In this document: positions 63,883-64,000 of the stretch, piece after piece
How positions within the stretch are numbered: the stretch's first letter is position 1
How the letters are laid out: every line of letters begins with the position of its first letter
NCBI GenBank assembly: GCA_947184155.2
Contig: CAMXCT020000115.1
Location: 110,001 to 174,000 of the forward strand
Source of the DNA: Cladocopium goreaui
Taxonomy: Eukaryota; Sar; Dinophyceae; Suessiales; Symbiodiniaceae
Direction of reading: 5' to 3'
Length of the DNA stretch: 64,000 bases
Position numbers and translations under genes: made by a program
The notes under the pieces: model-generated
Seen by the model: only the letters and a program-made list of their open reading frames with translations
What the model was told of the DNA's origin: nothing
The model's database searches: none

Positions 63883-64000
63883 CAGGGGACGGATCTAGCT
63901 GGGATGTGGAAGGGATGTGGAAAATCTATGAAAATCTTTGATGATTAAACATTAAACTCGGATGTTTGATTGTTAAACTCCTATGGCTAAGTTGGTGTAT

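Overview
The window looks like nuclear DNA of a dinoflagellate. The best evidence is the splice sites. Wherever a reading frame or protein homology fixes an intron, it begins with GC, GA or GT, ends with AG, and is usually followed by G (AG|G). This relaxed GN-AG rule is typical of dinoflagellates. Almost every supported coding segment is on the + strand, which also fits the one-direction gene arrays of that group. I cannot name the species; an order such as Suessiales is possible but unproven.

Region 1 (1-16.3 kb) is gene-dense and relatively GC-rich. It starts with the C-terminal exon of a DNA cytosine-5 methyltransferase. Next comes an unrecognised multi-exon gene (about 2.1-4.6 kb), then seven tandem copies of a 356-bp unit, then an intronless HMG-box plus protein kinase gene (7471-8838). 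A chain of exons (9347-15649) follows and ends in a methyltransferase-like domain. Short GCGGCT-type motifs recur through this part and are not seen after 16.3 kb. Tetra- and trinucleotide arrays occupy introns or spacers.

Region 2 (16.3-35 kb) is AT-rich. Isolated exon-like islands sit among small inverted-repeat elements. It also holds a FNIP-repeat gene (26991-28524, one frame break) and a small methyltransferase-like gene with a frame break (30201-30621).

Region 3 (35-52 kb) contains the clearest multi-exon gene: a beta-lactamase-fold serine hydrolase (Pfam Beta-lactamase family). I could trace it through at least 12 small exons (26 to about 230 bp) from 40095 to 51891. Catalytic SxxK, a Tyr-containing second motif and an HxG motif are visible, and reading phase is kept across nearly all junctions. 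Most of its introns contain a MITE-like inverted-repeat element, and the two ends of each intron share short direct repeats. Possible 5' exons lie at 35261, 35784, 38561 and 39425.

Region 4 (52-64 kb) holds a 2.2-kb element bounded by perfect 17-bp inverted repeats. It carries an unknown ORF preceded by tandem copies of its own leader. Beyond it are more small exon candidates among the same MITE families.

Four dispersed families (called A-D here) recur through 16-64 kb. A has TACCCTCTGGT ends, B CTGGTTGGTGGTTTGG ends, C GGCCCAAC ends and D GGTGGTGCCCC ends. Several copies end within a few bases of a splice site. The most interesting reading of the window is a genome where short inverted-repeat elements act, or once acted, as introners. 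No tRNA, rRNA, CRISPR, replication origin or convincing promoter was seen.
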